Part shown: piece after piece, positions 12,058 to 23,060 of the stretch | Position numbering within the stretch: the first letter of the stretch is position 1 | Layout of the letters: every line of letters starts with the position of its first letter | Source: Isoetes taiwanensis | Lineage: Eukaryota > Streptophyta > Lycopodiopsida > Isoetales > Isoetaceae | DNA: 64,000 nt | Direction: 5' to 3' | NCBI GenBank assembly: GCA_021234155.1 | Contig: JAJEKV010000020.1 | Span: forward strand, 16,855,018 to 16,919,017 | Notes under the pieces: generated by a model | Told to the model about the DNA's origin: nothing | Databases searched by the model: none | The model's input: the letters and a program-made list of their open reading frames with translations, nothing else | Position numbers and translations under genes: made by a program

Positions 12058-12905
12058 GCTCCAACATGCCAAGGTGGCTCAAACATGCCACCTAGGCTCC
12101 AACATGCCAAGGTGGCCCCAACATGCCACCTAGGCTTTAACATGCCAAGGCGGCTCAAACATGCCACCTAAGCTCCAACATGCCAAGGTGGCCCCGACAT
12201 GCCACCTAGGCTCCAACATGCCACCTAGGCTCAAACATGCCAAGGTGGCCAAACATTCCACCTAGGCTCCAACACGCCACCTAGGCTCCAACATGCCAAG
12301 GTGGCTCAAACATGCCACCTAGGCTCCAACATGCCAAGGTGGCCCCAACATGCCACCTAGGCTCCAACATGCCAAGGTGGCTCAAACATGCCACCTAAGC
12401 TCCAACATGCCAAGGTGGCCCCAACATGCCACCTAGGCTCCAACATGCCAAGGTGGCTCAAACATTCCACCTAGGCTCCAACATGCCACCTAGGCTCCAA
12501 CATGCCAAGGTGGCTCAAACATTCCACCTAGGCTCCAACATGCCAAGGTGGCCCCAACATGCCACCTAGGCTCCAACATGCCAAGGTGGTTCGAACATGC
12601 CACCTAGGCTCCAACATGCCAAGGTGGCTCAAACATGCCACCTAGGCTCCAACATGCCAAGGTGCCTCCAACATGCCACCTGGGCTCCAACATGACAAGG
12701 TGGCTCAAACATGCCACCTAGGCTCCAACATTCTCAAACATGCCAAGGTGGCTCAAACATGCCACCTAGGCTCCAACATGCCACCTAGGCTCAAACATGC
12801 CAAGGTGGCTCAAACATGCCACGTGGGTTCCAACATGCCACCTAGGCTCCAACATGCCAAGGTGGCTCAGGCATGCCACCTAGGCTCAACCATGCCACCT
12901 AGGCA
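12058..12905 (+). repeat. minisatellite array 1, unit about 38 bp
   Basis: About 20 imperfect copies of a two-part unit, caacatgccaaggtggc followed by tcaaacatgccacctaggc. The halves are themselves related, and order varies between copies. ORFs across it are products of the repeat (MPPRLQHAK and similar), not genes. Confidence 0.9.
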
Positions 12906-12969
12906 CTCCAAGTGGAACTTTTGGTAGAGGAGTTTGGCAAGGGATACAATAGAGGGATCTTGAAGAACT
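12906..12969. other. spacer between opposed minisatellite arrays
   Basis: Contains ttttggtagaggagtttggc and aatagagggatcttg, which recur almost unchanged at 14830-14876 beside another array. The spacer is thus part of a larger duplicated block. Confidence 0.6.
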
Positions 12970-13195
12970 AGGTGGCATGTTGGAGCCCACGTGGCATGTT
13001 TGAGCCACCTTGGCATGTTGGAGGCCGCGTGGCATGTTTGAGCCACTTTGGCATGTTTGAGCCACCTTGGCATTTTGGAGCCCACGTGGCATGTTTGATC
13101 CACCTTGGCATGTTGGAGCCTAGGTGGCATGTTGGAGCCTGCATGGCATGTTTGAACCACCTTGGCATGTTTGAGCTACCTTGGCATGTTGAAAA
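12970..13195 (-). repeat. minisatellite array 2, opposite orientation
   Basis: Copies of ggcatgttggagcc and catgtttgagccaccttgg, the reverse complement of the unit in array 1. Arrays 1 and 2 face each other across about 65 bp, so a transcript could fold into a long hairpin. Confidence 0.85.
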
Positions 13196-13556
13196 ACTCG
13201 AGATAACATCATTTGAGTGTGCAGATCTTGTTTTGTCTCAAGGAAGTGCACTGACCAAATTTTCTTCCAACTTTGAACCCGATTTACTCATACATCCCAG
13301 ATCCAAATTGAGTCACCACAACGTTTCTCTTGTTGTTCCTCCAAAAATCATTTGAAAAAGATAAGCACAACTCGAGATATTCAGATCTAAGTGCAACTAC
13401 CTCATTTTGCTTTAGGGATCCTAATGTAGTTGATATCTTTTTGCAAAATTTAGATAAAGATTGGTTGCCTTAAGCAACACGGAGGTTCTAACACACCATA
13501 TCTATAGCACAAAGATGTGACCTAAGTGCAAAGACCAAAATTCAACCTCCAAAATG
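13196..13556. other. CACTA interior, no gene recognised
   Basis: No domain or repeat recognised. Confidence 0.35.
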
Positions 13557-13605
13557 TAAACCCTTCAACAACCTAGCAACTCATAGGGTTTACGTTTGAG
13601 GTGGA
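13557..13605. repeat. hairpin copy 1 (GTAAACCCT...AGGGTTTAC)
   Basis: A gtaaaccct arm, a loop containing caacaacctagca, then agggtttacgttt. It is the first of four hairpins of this type inside the element. Confidence 0.65.
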
Positions 13606-13859
13606 AAACGCGGTTCTTTTTCATGGATAACTTCGGTGCACCATCTCTAAACATGAATGCAGAGTCATGCCAACTGAAGAAATGGGGTTCGGATCTATCG
13701 GTCATCCAGAATATCCCAAACAATGTCTTCCTACTGCAAAAGTGGCTCTTGATTTCTAATTGCCATAGCGGGAGAAGAATAGATCCAAACCCCATTTCTT
13801 CAGTTCATATTGCTTCGCGTCTTCGACTGCAACCTCTCGACCATGTCCCAAGTGCAAAC

Positions 13860-14430
13860 CACCAGAGCTCGACCTCCATAACGTAAACCCTTCAATAACC
13901 TAGCATCACACAGGGTTTACGTTTCGGAGGCCATATCCTAGTCAGATTCGACCAGGATCTTGCACAATGTCATCGCGTAGAGGGAGGGTGTTGACGCCAG
14001 AAGACAGACCCTTAAAACCTTCTGAAAGCAGCTCGACCTAAAAGTCAATTGGCCTAGGAGGTGGCTGCGGAATACACCATTCCGGAGCCTTTGTACTGCC
14101 CGAACGACAAAACACTTGGGTTTCTACACGGTCAACCGCAGGACGCTTCGCGGTTTGATAAGTTCTCCCGGACCGATCTTGGATTTTTTTGAACCTGCTC
14201 GAAGCAGGTTGCTTGAACAGCGGATTCAACGGTTGGATAGCGAAACCGAGATCCGGGAGGGGGGGCATTGGCATTTTCCCTCCCGGAGGAGCGCTGGCAA
14301 GAAAAGCTGCCTCGACAACCTTTATGATGTCCGTCTCCTGGGGTCTGGCCTCTCCCCTCTGGTGAGGAAGCCGCGCAAAGTCCTGGCCTGGTTCGACTTG
14401 GGGAAGGATGTCAGTGCTTTAAGTTCTTCA
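13860..14430 (+). repeat. module P1 (forward copy of the internal repeat)
   Basis: Starts with a hairpin at about 13877-13932 (arms cctccataacgtaaaccct and agggtttacgtttcggagg), then gaccaggatcttgcacaatg, agagggagggtgttgacgcc, a shortened middle, and cgacaaaacacttgggtttc through ccgcgcaaagtcctggcc. The same order is found inverted in P2 and forward in P3. Relative to those it has lost several hundred bp in the middle. Frames across it give long ORFs without a domain. Confidence 0.8.
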
Positions 14431-14449
14431 AGATCCCTCTATTTAACCT

Positions 14450-14645
14450 TAACTATGTTTGAGCCTAGGTGGCATGTTTGAGCCACCTTGGCATGTTTGA
14501 GCCTAGGTGGCATGTTGGAGCCATGTTGGCTCAAACATGCCAAGGTGGCTCCAACATGCCACACTGGCTCCAACATGCCACCTAGGCTCCAACATGCCAA
14601 GGTGGCTCAAGCATGCCACCTAGGCTCAAGCATGCCATCTAGGCA
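14450..14645. repeat. minisatellite array 3, mixed orientation
   Basis: About five copies of the 38-bp family. The first part is in the ggcatgtttgagcc direction and the second in the caacatgccaaggtgg direction, so this small array is itself an inverted repeat with its centre near 14522. Confidence 0.85.
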
Positions 14646-14874
14646 CTCCAAATGGTGACATGGCATGCCAACTAAGCAAGGCCAAGTTTTGACTAGGCCG
14701 AAAATGAAAAGATGTCCATCTTTGGTCTTTTCATTGGGTGATGTTGGCAAATTTTGGGTGACATGGCTAGATGGTGGTGACATGGACATGATGACTAGGA
14801 CTTTATGCAAGAAATATGATAACCTTTGGAATTTTTGGTAGAGAAGTCTGGCAATGGATAGAATAGAGGGATCT

Positions 14875-15720
14875 TGCGCTGACACCCTTCCCCAAATCGA
14901 ACTAGGCCAGGACTTTGCGTGGCTTCCTCACCAGAGGGAAGAGGCCAGACCCCAGGGGACGAAGCTCAGAAAGGTTGCCGAGGCAGCCTTTCCTGCCAGC
15001 GCTCCTTCGGGCGGGCAAATGCCAATGCCCCCCTTCCCGGAGCTCGATTTCTCTATCCGACCGTTGAATCCACCGTTCAAGTAACCTGCTTTGAGCAGGT
15101 TCAAAAAAATCCAAGATCCGTCCGGGGAAACTTATCAAACCGTGAAGCGTCCTGCGCTCGACCATGTAGAAACCCAAGTGTTTTGTCGTTCGAGCAGTAC
15201 AAAGGCTCCGGAATGGAGATTCGACTTCGCCATATCGTCCAGAATGGTGACATTACCCTAGGGACCAAGTTATACGGTCATTTTTGGCAACGAAAGAAAC
15301 ATGAACCCTCTACATGACAATATTCTGCAGCCATCCCTTACGCCAATTGACTAGGAACGTATTGGAGATGAGCTACTTTGGCACTTCTTGGAGAAAGAGT
15401 AGTCTTCTGCTCACGAAACTTGGTCCCGAGGGTAATCTTGACGTTTTGAGTCCATTGGCAGAGTCAGTTTACAATTTTGGAGTGCGAGAGTTGTCTGTCC
15501 GTGGCCAAGGGCCTTTGGGAGAGGATCTTTGGGGTGAACTGTCTGGAAGGTTTTAAGGGTCCATCTTCTGGCGTCAACACCCTCCCTCTACGTGATGACA
15601 TTGTGCAAGATCCTGGTCGAATCTGATTAGGATATGGCCTCCGAAACGTAAACCCTGTGTGTTGCTAGGGTATTGAAGTGTTTACGTTTTGGAGGCCGAG
15701 TTTTTGTCGGTTGCACTTGG
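14875..15720 (-). repeat. module P2 (inverted copy)
   Basis: Reverse complement of the P1/P3 module. It begins with the complement of the caaagtcctggcc end and finishes with a hairpin at about 15636-15700 whose arms are ggcctccgaaacgtaaaccct and gtttacgttttggaggcc. P2 and P3 face each other around 15860 and form an imperfect palindrome of roughly 2 kb. Confidence 0.8.
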
Positions 15721-15899
15721 GACATGGCCAAGAAGCTGCAATTGAAAACACGAAGCAATAGGAATTGACGGAATGGGGTTTGGATTTATCCTCCTCCCAT
15801 AATGACAGATAGAAGCCAAGAGCGCCTTTTGCAGTAGCAAAATTGTTTGGGATCATTCGGGATGGCCAATAGATCCAAACCCCATTCCTTCAATTCCTA
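15721..15899. other. centre of the P2/P3 palindrome
   Basis: Includes an inner inverted pair (ggaattgacggaatggggtt and aaccccattccttcaattcc) on each side of about 15820. The same kind of phrase occurs near 13680-13800. Confidence 0.6.
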
Positions 15900-16810
15900 T
15901 TGCTTCATGTTTTTAACTGCAGCTTCTTGACCATGTCCCAAGTGCAACCGACTAAATCGCGACCTCCATAACGTAAACCCTTCAATAACCTAGCAAACCA
16001 CAGGGTTTACGTTTCGGAGGCCATATCCTAGTCAGATTCGACCAGGATCTTGCATAATGTGATCACGTAGAGGGAGGGTGTTGATGCCAGAAGATGGACC
16101 CTTAAAACCTTCCAGAAGCAGTTCGCCCCAAAGGTCCTCTCCTGAAGGCCCTTGGCCACGGATGGGCAACTCTCCCACTCCGGAACTATAAACTGACTCT
16201 GCCAATGGACTCAAGACATCGACATTACCCTCGTGACCAAGTTTTGTGGGCGGAAGACCACCCTTTCTCCAAGAAGCGCCAAGGTAGCTCATGTCCAATA
16301 CGTTCGTAGTCAATTGGCCTAAAAGGTGGCTGCGGAATACTGCCATGTAGAGGTTCGTGTTTCTTTTGTTGCCAAAAATGACCGTATAACTTGGTTCCTA
16401 GGGTAAATTTGTTATTTCGGATGACATGGCGAAGTCAAATCTCCATTCTGGAGCCTTTGTCTTTGCTTTCGAGCGACAAAACACTTGGGTTTCTACACGG
16501 TCGACCGTAGGATGCTTCGCGGTTTGATAAGTTCTTTCAGACAGATCTTGGATTTTTTTGAATTTACTTGAAGCAGGTTACTTGAACGGTGGATTCAACA
16601 GTCGGATAGGGAAACCGAGCTCCAGGAGGAGGGGGGGGGGGGGGGCATTGGCATTTGCCCTCCCGGATCGTTGGCAGGAAAGGCTACCTCCGCAACCTTT
16701 TTGAGGTTCGTCTCCTGGGGTCTGGGCTCTCCCCTCTGGTGAGGAAGCTGTGCAAAGTCCTGGCCTGTTTTGATTTGGGGAAAGGTGTCAGCGTTTAAGT
16801 TGTTCAAACC
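15900..16810 (+). repeat. module P3 (forward copy, most complete)
   Basis: Carries the hairpin at about 15958-16023, then gaccaggatcttgcataatg, agagggagggtgttgatgcc, a segment shared with P2 (cccttggccacgg, gcgccaaggtagctcatg), cgacaaaacacttgggtttc and a G-run of about 15 near 16630-16644. It ends just before array 4. Three copies in two orientations inside one element suggest amplification of a captured segment whose source was not recognised. Confidence 0.8.
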
Positions 16811-16814
16811 GCTT

Positions 16815-17365
16815 GGAATGCCTAGGTGGCATGCCTGAGCCACCTTGGCATGTTGGAGCCTAGGTGGCATGTTGGAGCCCACATGGCATGTTTCAACCAC
16901 CTTGGCATGTTTGAGCCTAAGTGGCATATTTGTCACGTTAGAGCCTAAGTGGCATGTTGGAGTCTAGGTGGCATGTTGGAGCCCACGTGGCATATGTTGG
17001 AGCCTAGGTGGCATCTTTGAGCCACCTTGCCATGTTTGTGCCTAGGTGGCATGTTGGAGCCACCTTGGCATGTTGGAGCCTAGGTGGCATGTTTGAGCCA
17101 CCTTGACAAGTTGGATCCCGCATGGCATGTTTGATCCACCTTGGCATGTTTGAGCCACCTTGGCATGTCGGGCCGAGGTGTCATGTTTGAGCCACCTTGG
17201 CATGTCTGAGTCTCCTTGGCATGTTGGAGTCTATGTGGCATGTTTGAGCCACCTTGGCATGTTGAAGCCTAGTTTCCATGTTTGAGCCACCTTGGCATGT
17301 TGAAGCCTTGTTGCCATGTTGGAGCCACCTTGGCATGTTGGAGCCTAGGTAGCATGTTTGAAATC
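16815..17365 (-). repeat. minisatellite array 4
   Basis: About a dozen copies, mostly in the gccaccttggcatgttggagcc direction, opposite to array 1. Arrays 1 and 4 therefore lie as widely spaced inverted repeats near the two sides of the element. Confidence 0.85.
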
Positions 17366-17454
17366 AAATGCTAGTGAAGTGTGTCAAGCATATATAACTC
17401 TTGTATGCTGCCATTTTGTGGCAATAATGGCATGTGGACAACTTGGTCATACAT

Positions 17455-17715
17455 GGATTTTTAGAAAACCGTAAAAAACCACATCTCAAAAAATCACTAC
17501 CTTAAAAAACAACACCTTTAAAAAAAACATCCCTTCAAAAAACCATACTGCTTGAGAAAACAACACATCCTTAAAAAAGAGACTACACCTCCTTAAGAAA
17601 CCACCCATTCTTAAAAAAAAAAACTACATATTCTTAAGAAAAACTACAGTATATCCTTGGAAAACCACACCCCCATATAACTACATGTAGGTTTTTTTCA
17701 AATCTTCAAAAAAAC
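17455..17715. repeat. right subterminal repeats
   Basis: Short units of the type ccttaaaaaaacnacacc recur about every 25-35 bp (aaaaaccacatctc, aaaacaacacc, aaaacatccc, aaaccacccattctt). They mirror the AT-rich subterminal block at the left end. Confidence 0.65.
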
Positions 17716-17753
17716 AACTCGTATTTTGTTTTTACTGTTGTTTTCAGCCGTGG

Positions 17754-17773
17754 ACCAAATGTTGGGGTTAGTG
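17754..17773 (-). repeat. right terminal inverted repeat of the CACTA-type element
   Basis: Reads accaaatgttggggttagtg on the plus strand. The complement starts CACTAACCCCAA. The upstream ttgttttcag|cc resembles a splice acceptor, which could let the end be spliced into a host transcript. Confidence 0.8.
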
Positions 17774-18435
17774 TGCAAGCAAGAGTCATCTCAGATGCCC
17801 CCCTTCACGATCAATTATGGCTATCAATGCCTAACACCAGATACATGGCACAATCTTGTGTCAAGGGGAGAAGTGTCTCAACAGTTGTTGGCAGATACAC
17901 AGCAACTAGTGGAAGAGGTCCGAGCATATTTGCTCGCTGCAAGAAGCCATCAGAAAAACTTGGAAGACAAGCATAAGACGGTAAGAGAGTTCAAGGTGGG
18001 TGATAGTGTGTGGCTCAAGATCAAGGTCAAGCAAGTCAAGCTCCGAATTGGGAATTGCAAGAAACTTGCTCCTAGATGGGCGGGGCCATTTAAAATTGTT
18101 GGGCGAGTAGGGAACCAATCTTATAAGCTTGACTTACCTGCTCATCTGAAGGTTCATAAGGTCTTCTACATGAGCCTACTTAAGAGGCATACCCCAAACC
18201 CAGAGGAGGTTTTGGAGACTCCAACCTTGTTGGAAATAACTGAGGAATTCCTGAGCTGATTCTTGACAAAGCGTTCAAGAAAACAAGGTGGTCTCAATTC
18301 CTTTAATACTTAGTCAAGTGGAAACACTTGCTAGTGGAAGACACGACATGAGATTTCGAGAAGCAATATCCACAATTTATAGATAAGTTCAACGGCCAAG
18401 TCATCTTCGACCCCAACCTGTTCAGGTGGTTTTAG
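17774..18435 (+). pseudogene. chromovirus integrase C-terminus and chromodomain (3' part)
   Basis: The frame reads QMPPFTINYGY (end of the catalytic core region), then the GPY/F-like segment (FKVGDSVWL, LAPRWAGPFKI, YKLDLPAHLKVHKVFY, SLLKRH) to about 18259. A one-frame shift leads into a chromodomain-like stretch: YLVKWKHL, then DFEKQYPQFIDKF, ending at the TAG at 18433. Two stops replace sense codons in the chromodomain. The chromodomain and the integrase end place the element among plant chromoviruses of the Ty3/gypsy group. It continues the fragment at 7138-8972. Confidence 0.85.
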
Positions 18436-18676
18436 CTTAACTTGTATGCCTTAGAGTTAAATGTAGAGAGCATATGCATTCTAGGTTGGTTAGGATGCAT
18501 ATGTGAAAGTAATTAAGTGGAAGTTGATCATTATATTTTAAGTGGATTACATTATAAGTAATTAAGTGGAAGTTGATCATTTCAATGAAGTCAAATTGCT
18601 ATATTCTTGTTGTTGTATCTTGCAAAACAGATGTAGGTTCGTCACCTTACCGCAATGCTGAGGACATCATTATGCT
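18436..18676. other. chromovirus 3' untranslated stretch
   Basis: A direct repeat of about 31 bp is visible (aagtaattaagtggaagttg at 18507 and again at 18555). No coding content. It leads to the polypurine tract. Confidence 0.5.
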
Positions 18677-18691
18677 AAAGGGGGGAGAATA
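18677..18691 (+). other. polypurine tract of the chromovirus
   Basis: AAAGGGGGGAGAATA directly before TGACGTTCCCC. Position and composition fit the plus-strand primer site next to a 3' LTR. Confidence 0.7.
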
Positions 18692-18716
18692 TGACGTTCC
18701 CCTAAAAAAAGAAAAA

Positions 18717-18757
<41 letters not shown>

Positions 18758-20310
18758 CAACAAAAATGTTGGCCAGCTGATGTTCCCCTAAAATATACGA
18801 TATAAATACGTATATTTTAAGGCCACATCACCATACAAGCATACTATTTAGTAGCCTTGTATATGTCAAAGTGTGCTTAGGGGAGCATGGCCAAGTATCT
18901 AACTTTGCCAATCTTAGGATGGAAACATTTCCACATGGCCCCATCCTATTGGGCAACCCGTCACACAGATGCACCCTAGTGGAGCCACGTGGCACGACAT
19001 GGCAACCCTAACCTATTTATAACCTAACCCTAACCCTAAGCCACTTTTGGCTCCTACCAACTTGGGACTCTATTTCGCCCGGAACTCCGTTTCGAGAACT
19101 GTTTGTTGCAGCATAGCACGGATCAACGGCCCTAAGACCGTGATTACGTCAAAAGGATCAGAGCTACCTTGAATTGCTTGCAAGCCATGGAGACCCCAGG
19201 AGCAGGTGGAAGTTCCTCCGGAGCAGGTATTTGGAGTAGTTTCCTAGGTAGATCTTCTGGAAGCTAAGACTCCAGATGAGCTAGTATCTTGTATTTCTAG
19301 TAGAGCACTCCTAGGACCCTCAGTTTGGATTTTGAACCCTAATCAATGAACCCTAATTGTAAATTAGATGCATGTGATTAAAATTAGATGTTATTCTCAT
19401 TATTTATTATGCTATGTGGATATATGATGTTAATTGATCATGTTTGCGCCTCTTGTGTTGGGAAGGGGGGTAGATACCTAGTAGCCTTGTTTAGATGATG
19501 CTCCTAGCTTAGACCCTTTAGTTCCTATCATATTGCGGCCTGTGCATAGAGCCCACCAGGCTATAGAGGCTATGGAGTGACTGAGCACCACACAAGGGGG
19601 TTAGTGGTAAGTAGAGGGAATCCCTGCTGAGTGCGACTACTGGGGACTTGGAGCGAGCTAGGCTTGTAGCCAGTCACTTCATGTGGGCCGGCTATGGGTC
19701 AGACATTTCTTGGGTCGATGGTATCGCCCTGACCCTTAGGAGTTGCAGGTGTTGGCTTGGCTCTTGTTTTGGGGAGTTCAGTCGGGTAAGGATGTGTGTC
19801 ACCACGATCCTCTAGCCGCCTATCGATCCATTGTCTTCTGGGAGGCGAGATGCAATCCTTCCTACCTCATCGAACCGGGGAGATACAACCTGGAGTAACC
19901 TCGTTGGGTGATGCCAAGAGGTTACATCTCCGGAAGGTTACAGTCATGACAGAGCCTAACTTAGCCCATCTGCAAAGTATGCACATGAGGGGCGGATGGA
20001 GTGGTCAACCCTAACCATTGTCTATAGCCAGCTCCACCATTGTTATATCTCGGTCTGCTCTACCTTGAGGCCCATCCGCCAGTCTACTCTCCCTTGTGAG
20101 TCTGAGCCTGGGTAGGAGGTTATATGTTTTATGCTATGTTATTATCTTTGATATATCTCTGGATGGATGGATGTGCTACCCTTCGTAGTAGTTGTTTATG
20201 TTATACTGTTGCTAGTGCTGATGTTATAGTATGCTTCCGCTATTATAGGAGCCCATAGGGGACGGGCGCGAAAGACACCTCCGTGTTTCCCTACGCGTTG
20301 CAGATGGAGG
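18692..20310 (+). repeat. probable 3' LTR of the chromovirus
   Basis: Starts TGACGTTCCCC immediately after the polypurine tract. The phrase tgatgttcccctaaaa recurs at 18779, after a (CA)n run, so the first 90 bp may be a duplication or the true start may be 18779. A TATA-like tatttataa lies near 19013. The right end is a guess, because no matching 5' LTR lies in the window. A few CCCTAA repeats at 19021-19039 are too short to be telomeric. Confidence 0.5.
18720..18756. repeat. (CA)n microsatellite, about 18 units
   Basis: Uninterrupted CA run flanked by A-rich sequence inside the probable LTR. The apparent Thr-His repeat ORF across it is not a gene. Confidence 0.95.
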
Positions 20311-20949
20311 GCCCATGTAATAGACGATGCTGGATGGGAGATTTCCCGTTGGGTATATGACGGGGCATCGTATACTTGCCGGGAGCATCACACACCACAA
20401 GTATTTGGAGCAGAAAGGAAGGGTGCTAAAGAGACATTATGTGTTTTCAGATGCTGCAGCATCGCAACTCAAGGCTTCTAAACTGTTTTACTTTGTGGCT
20501 AGGTACACAAACAACTCTGAAGTCTACATTTTAGTTCTAAACACGGGAGAGGTGAACATGATGGCAAGTCTGCTGAGTTGAAGAGATGGTTAACACAACT
20601 GCAATTAAAGTACAACACTATGAAATTTAGATAATTCTCATGAAGTGGTAGAAGTTGTTGAAGAGATGTTTACTTGTGGAACATCCGAGTGGATGAACAC
20701 ATCTGAAACTAGCAAGGGTATAAAAAGGTTCTTTGGAAAGTCAAAGTGGAGGATATAAATTGAAAGCATGGGGAGGCAGAAAGGATTCTGGACTCTAGGC
20801 AGATCTATTGTATGTATGCATTCAATCCTGACTCTCCATTGCAGTTGCATACGAGGGAACTTTCATGTTTCTGTAGCTACTGATTGGATGGCATGTGGAA
20901 CAGTTGTGTGAACAAGGACTATATTGATGATTGGAAACTTTAACACTAG
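20311..20949. other. intergenic, one unassigned short ORF
   Basis: An ORF of 84 codons at 20327-20581 (start MLDGRFPVGYM, then HKYLEQKGRVLKRHYVFSDA) has no motif I recognise and no clear context. It is left as doubtful. Nothing else was seen. Confidence 0.3.
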
Positions 20950-23060
20950 AGCTGTCAGGCAATGGACCAAAAATGGTGCATTTGCACTGTTCATTTTAAA
21001 ATTTATATAAAATCAATGGCTCAAAATTCCAAATTCTTTCCTAGAAATTCATATATGGCAGCCATATTCTATATAAAAAATACTTAAAAATCTATCTACC
21101 TCCCTTCTTGGAAGTTATGCTTATGTGAATCCAAGGGGTCATGCCAAGACTGCCTTATGTTTACATACGGTAAAACTGTCTTAATAAAATGATTTTTTTC
21201 GAATTTTTTTAGTATTTTTTTATTTTTTTATGCAAGTTAGAGAATACAATACAAAAACCTGCACCTCATTCCGAGGTATGAGAAGGAAGATAGAGTTCTT
21301 CGAACATGACAGGGTCAAAACTGTTTTCTGTCTTCTATGGACCAATAATGGTTCCCAGAAGGCTGTTCTCGAATTAAATCTCTAACTTTTTTCAATAAAT
21401 GAATTTTGGCTTGGAATTTGGAATATAAGTAGCAAAACAAGTTGTTTCATCCTAGAAAAATGTTTATTGGTCTTGATTTCTATGTTTTGGTTTTTTCATA
21501 CAATTTTTAATACGATCGACTAATAATTTATGTCTATATTGAAGAAGAAAAAAGAAGAATGATTTAAGTTTCTCCTTCAAAAAATTATAATATGAAAGCT
21601 TATAAGAATATGAGACAAGTGCAAAAAAAAGCACACAAAATGCGCATAGCACTTGTTCTAAAAAAATCAAGAAAGATTTATGTCCTGAACCCATTATTGG
21701 TCCACAGTTTGTTTAAAATTCAAGAACTTCCTCATGTTAATCGATTGCAGTGTGAATTTTTGGAAATGAGTAGTTCATGAGTTACTCTATTCATTAAAAA
21801 TATGTAATACACATATTTTGTTGTTTGGATTAAACATTTTAGCATCAACTTCAAATTATTTGCTAAATTGCGTCTTTCATGAATTTTGAAGCTTATGGTT
21901 GGAGTTATGACCTTCAAAAGTTATATTCTTAAAATATAACAAGTTGCAATACCAATGCAATAAGAAAGAAGGAATACTATTAAATGCTATTATTGTAAAA
22001 AAATAAAGATAATCTGCTATGTCCGCGACCATTATTGGTCCAAATGGCTTAGGCCCATTATAAAACCAAGAGTGTCACCATCTTAATCCATATTGACCTC
22101 AATTTCAGAACATAAGACACATGCATAATACTCTGATTGATAATTAGTTGATTGTGGAATTGCCTCATTAGGTGTAATCTTGAGGCATAAGCAAATTGAA
22201 TCTATGAGTATTTCTACTCATCCCTTATGCTATAGAAGATAAGAATTCATCATTATCATTGTATAGATGACAAATGAATAATAAATATGGTTATTTATAA
22301 TATTTAGAGAGATGATATTAGATAGCAATTTGTTTAATTATGGACCATAAATAGTCAACGGCCATTTGTATTCAACTCTTGCATATAGCGAATTATTTTA
22401 ACATGAAACTAGAGATCTATAGTTCCAAGAAAAGCTTGCATCTATAAAAAAAAATATAGCTCATATCATGAAAGATGATCTACATGCATTATTATCATAC
22501 TTAACCTACAATACTTCTGGCAGCAAACACAGTAGTAAGTTTATGATAGCAAGAGAGAAGTAAATTTCTTTGTGTTTTTTGCAACATATGACATCAAGAA
22601 CCTCTATGCACATGTGTTATCATATGTGAGTTGAAAAGAGTGTTATCTTGATTAAATAATTCAAATTTTGACAAGTCTAAATATTGACCATTAATGGTCC
22701 ATGGATATTTATATTTAAATCTTGCAACTACTATGTCATTTTGACATGAAATTTGAGATCAGGCTTGCATTCATTAAAAATATAGCATTTCCTAAAAGAT
22801 GAACTTATATGTACAATTAGCATACTTAAACTCCAATACCGTGTAGCCACAAACACAACCAAATGTAGAGAATGGATGATTAGCTAGAAGATATAGGTTG
22901 ATAAAATTATAATCTACGTAGATATAAGTGTAGTGCATAGCATGCATCTTTAGTTACCCTTCTAAAGCTGATATACGAGTTTTATTAAATCATTTTAGAT
23001 TTATTTTTGTCCTGAATTCTATATAAGAGATTCTTTAGTCAATATTTAAATCATTATAAC
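20950..23060. repeat. very degenerate tandem array, period about 310-380 bp
   Basis: A near-palindromic phrase of the type tggaccattaatggtcca recurs at about 20959, 21339, 21692, 22029, 22342 and 22686. The units at 22342 and 22686 also share downstream order: attcaactcttgcat, aacatgaaactagagatc, aagcttgcat, aaatatagc, catacttaa, caatac. The other units are more diverged. It looks like an old satellite or a tandemly copied element. No coding content. Confidence 0.6.

Larger units (their letters stand above)
8973..17773. mobile_element. non-autonomous CACTA-type DNA transposon, 8.8 kb, nested in chromovirus
   Basis: The left end reads CACTAACCCCAAAATTTGCT and the right end, read in reverse complement, CACTAACCCCAACATTTGGT: 18 of 20 identical. 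Both ends have AT-rich subterminal repeats, as known for CACTA elements. The insertion splits a chromovirus integrase whose frame resumes in phase outside both ends. The flanking triplets (aca and tgc) do not match, so no 3-bp target duplication is visible. It may have been lost by mutation, or the ends may come from a composite. No transposase ORF was found inside. The interior is minisatellite arrays and inverted modules. A second copy of the right terminus lies inside at 11715-11766, pointing to a nested or rearranged origin. Confidence 0.75.

Noticed and set aside
12058-12905. CRISPR-like look of regularly repeated units
   Set aside because: Units are contiguous with no unique spacers, sit in a plant transposon and vary in order; it is a minisatellite.
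12673-13355. ORFs of 66-127 codons on both strands over the minisatellite
   Set aside because: Every frame of the repeat is open; composition is that of the repeat only.
14116-14481. 121-codon ORF in module P1 and its mirror in P2
   Set aside because: Shared by inverted modules but without a domain, and the start context and frame are not kept in P3.
18573-18791. ORF with Thr-His repeats
   Set aside because: The (CA)n microsatellite in the LTR read as codons.
19021-19039. Telomere-like CCCTAA repeats
   Set aside because: Only about three units, and of the type CCCTAA without the plant CCCTAAA form.
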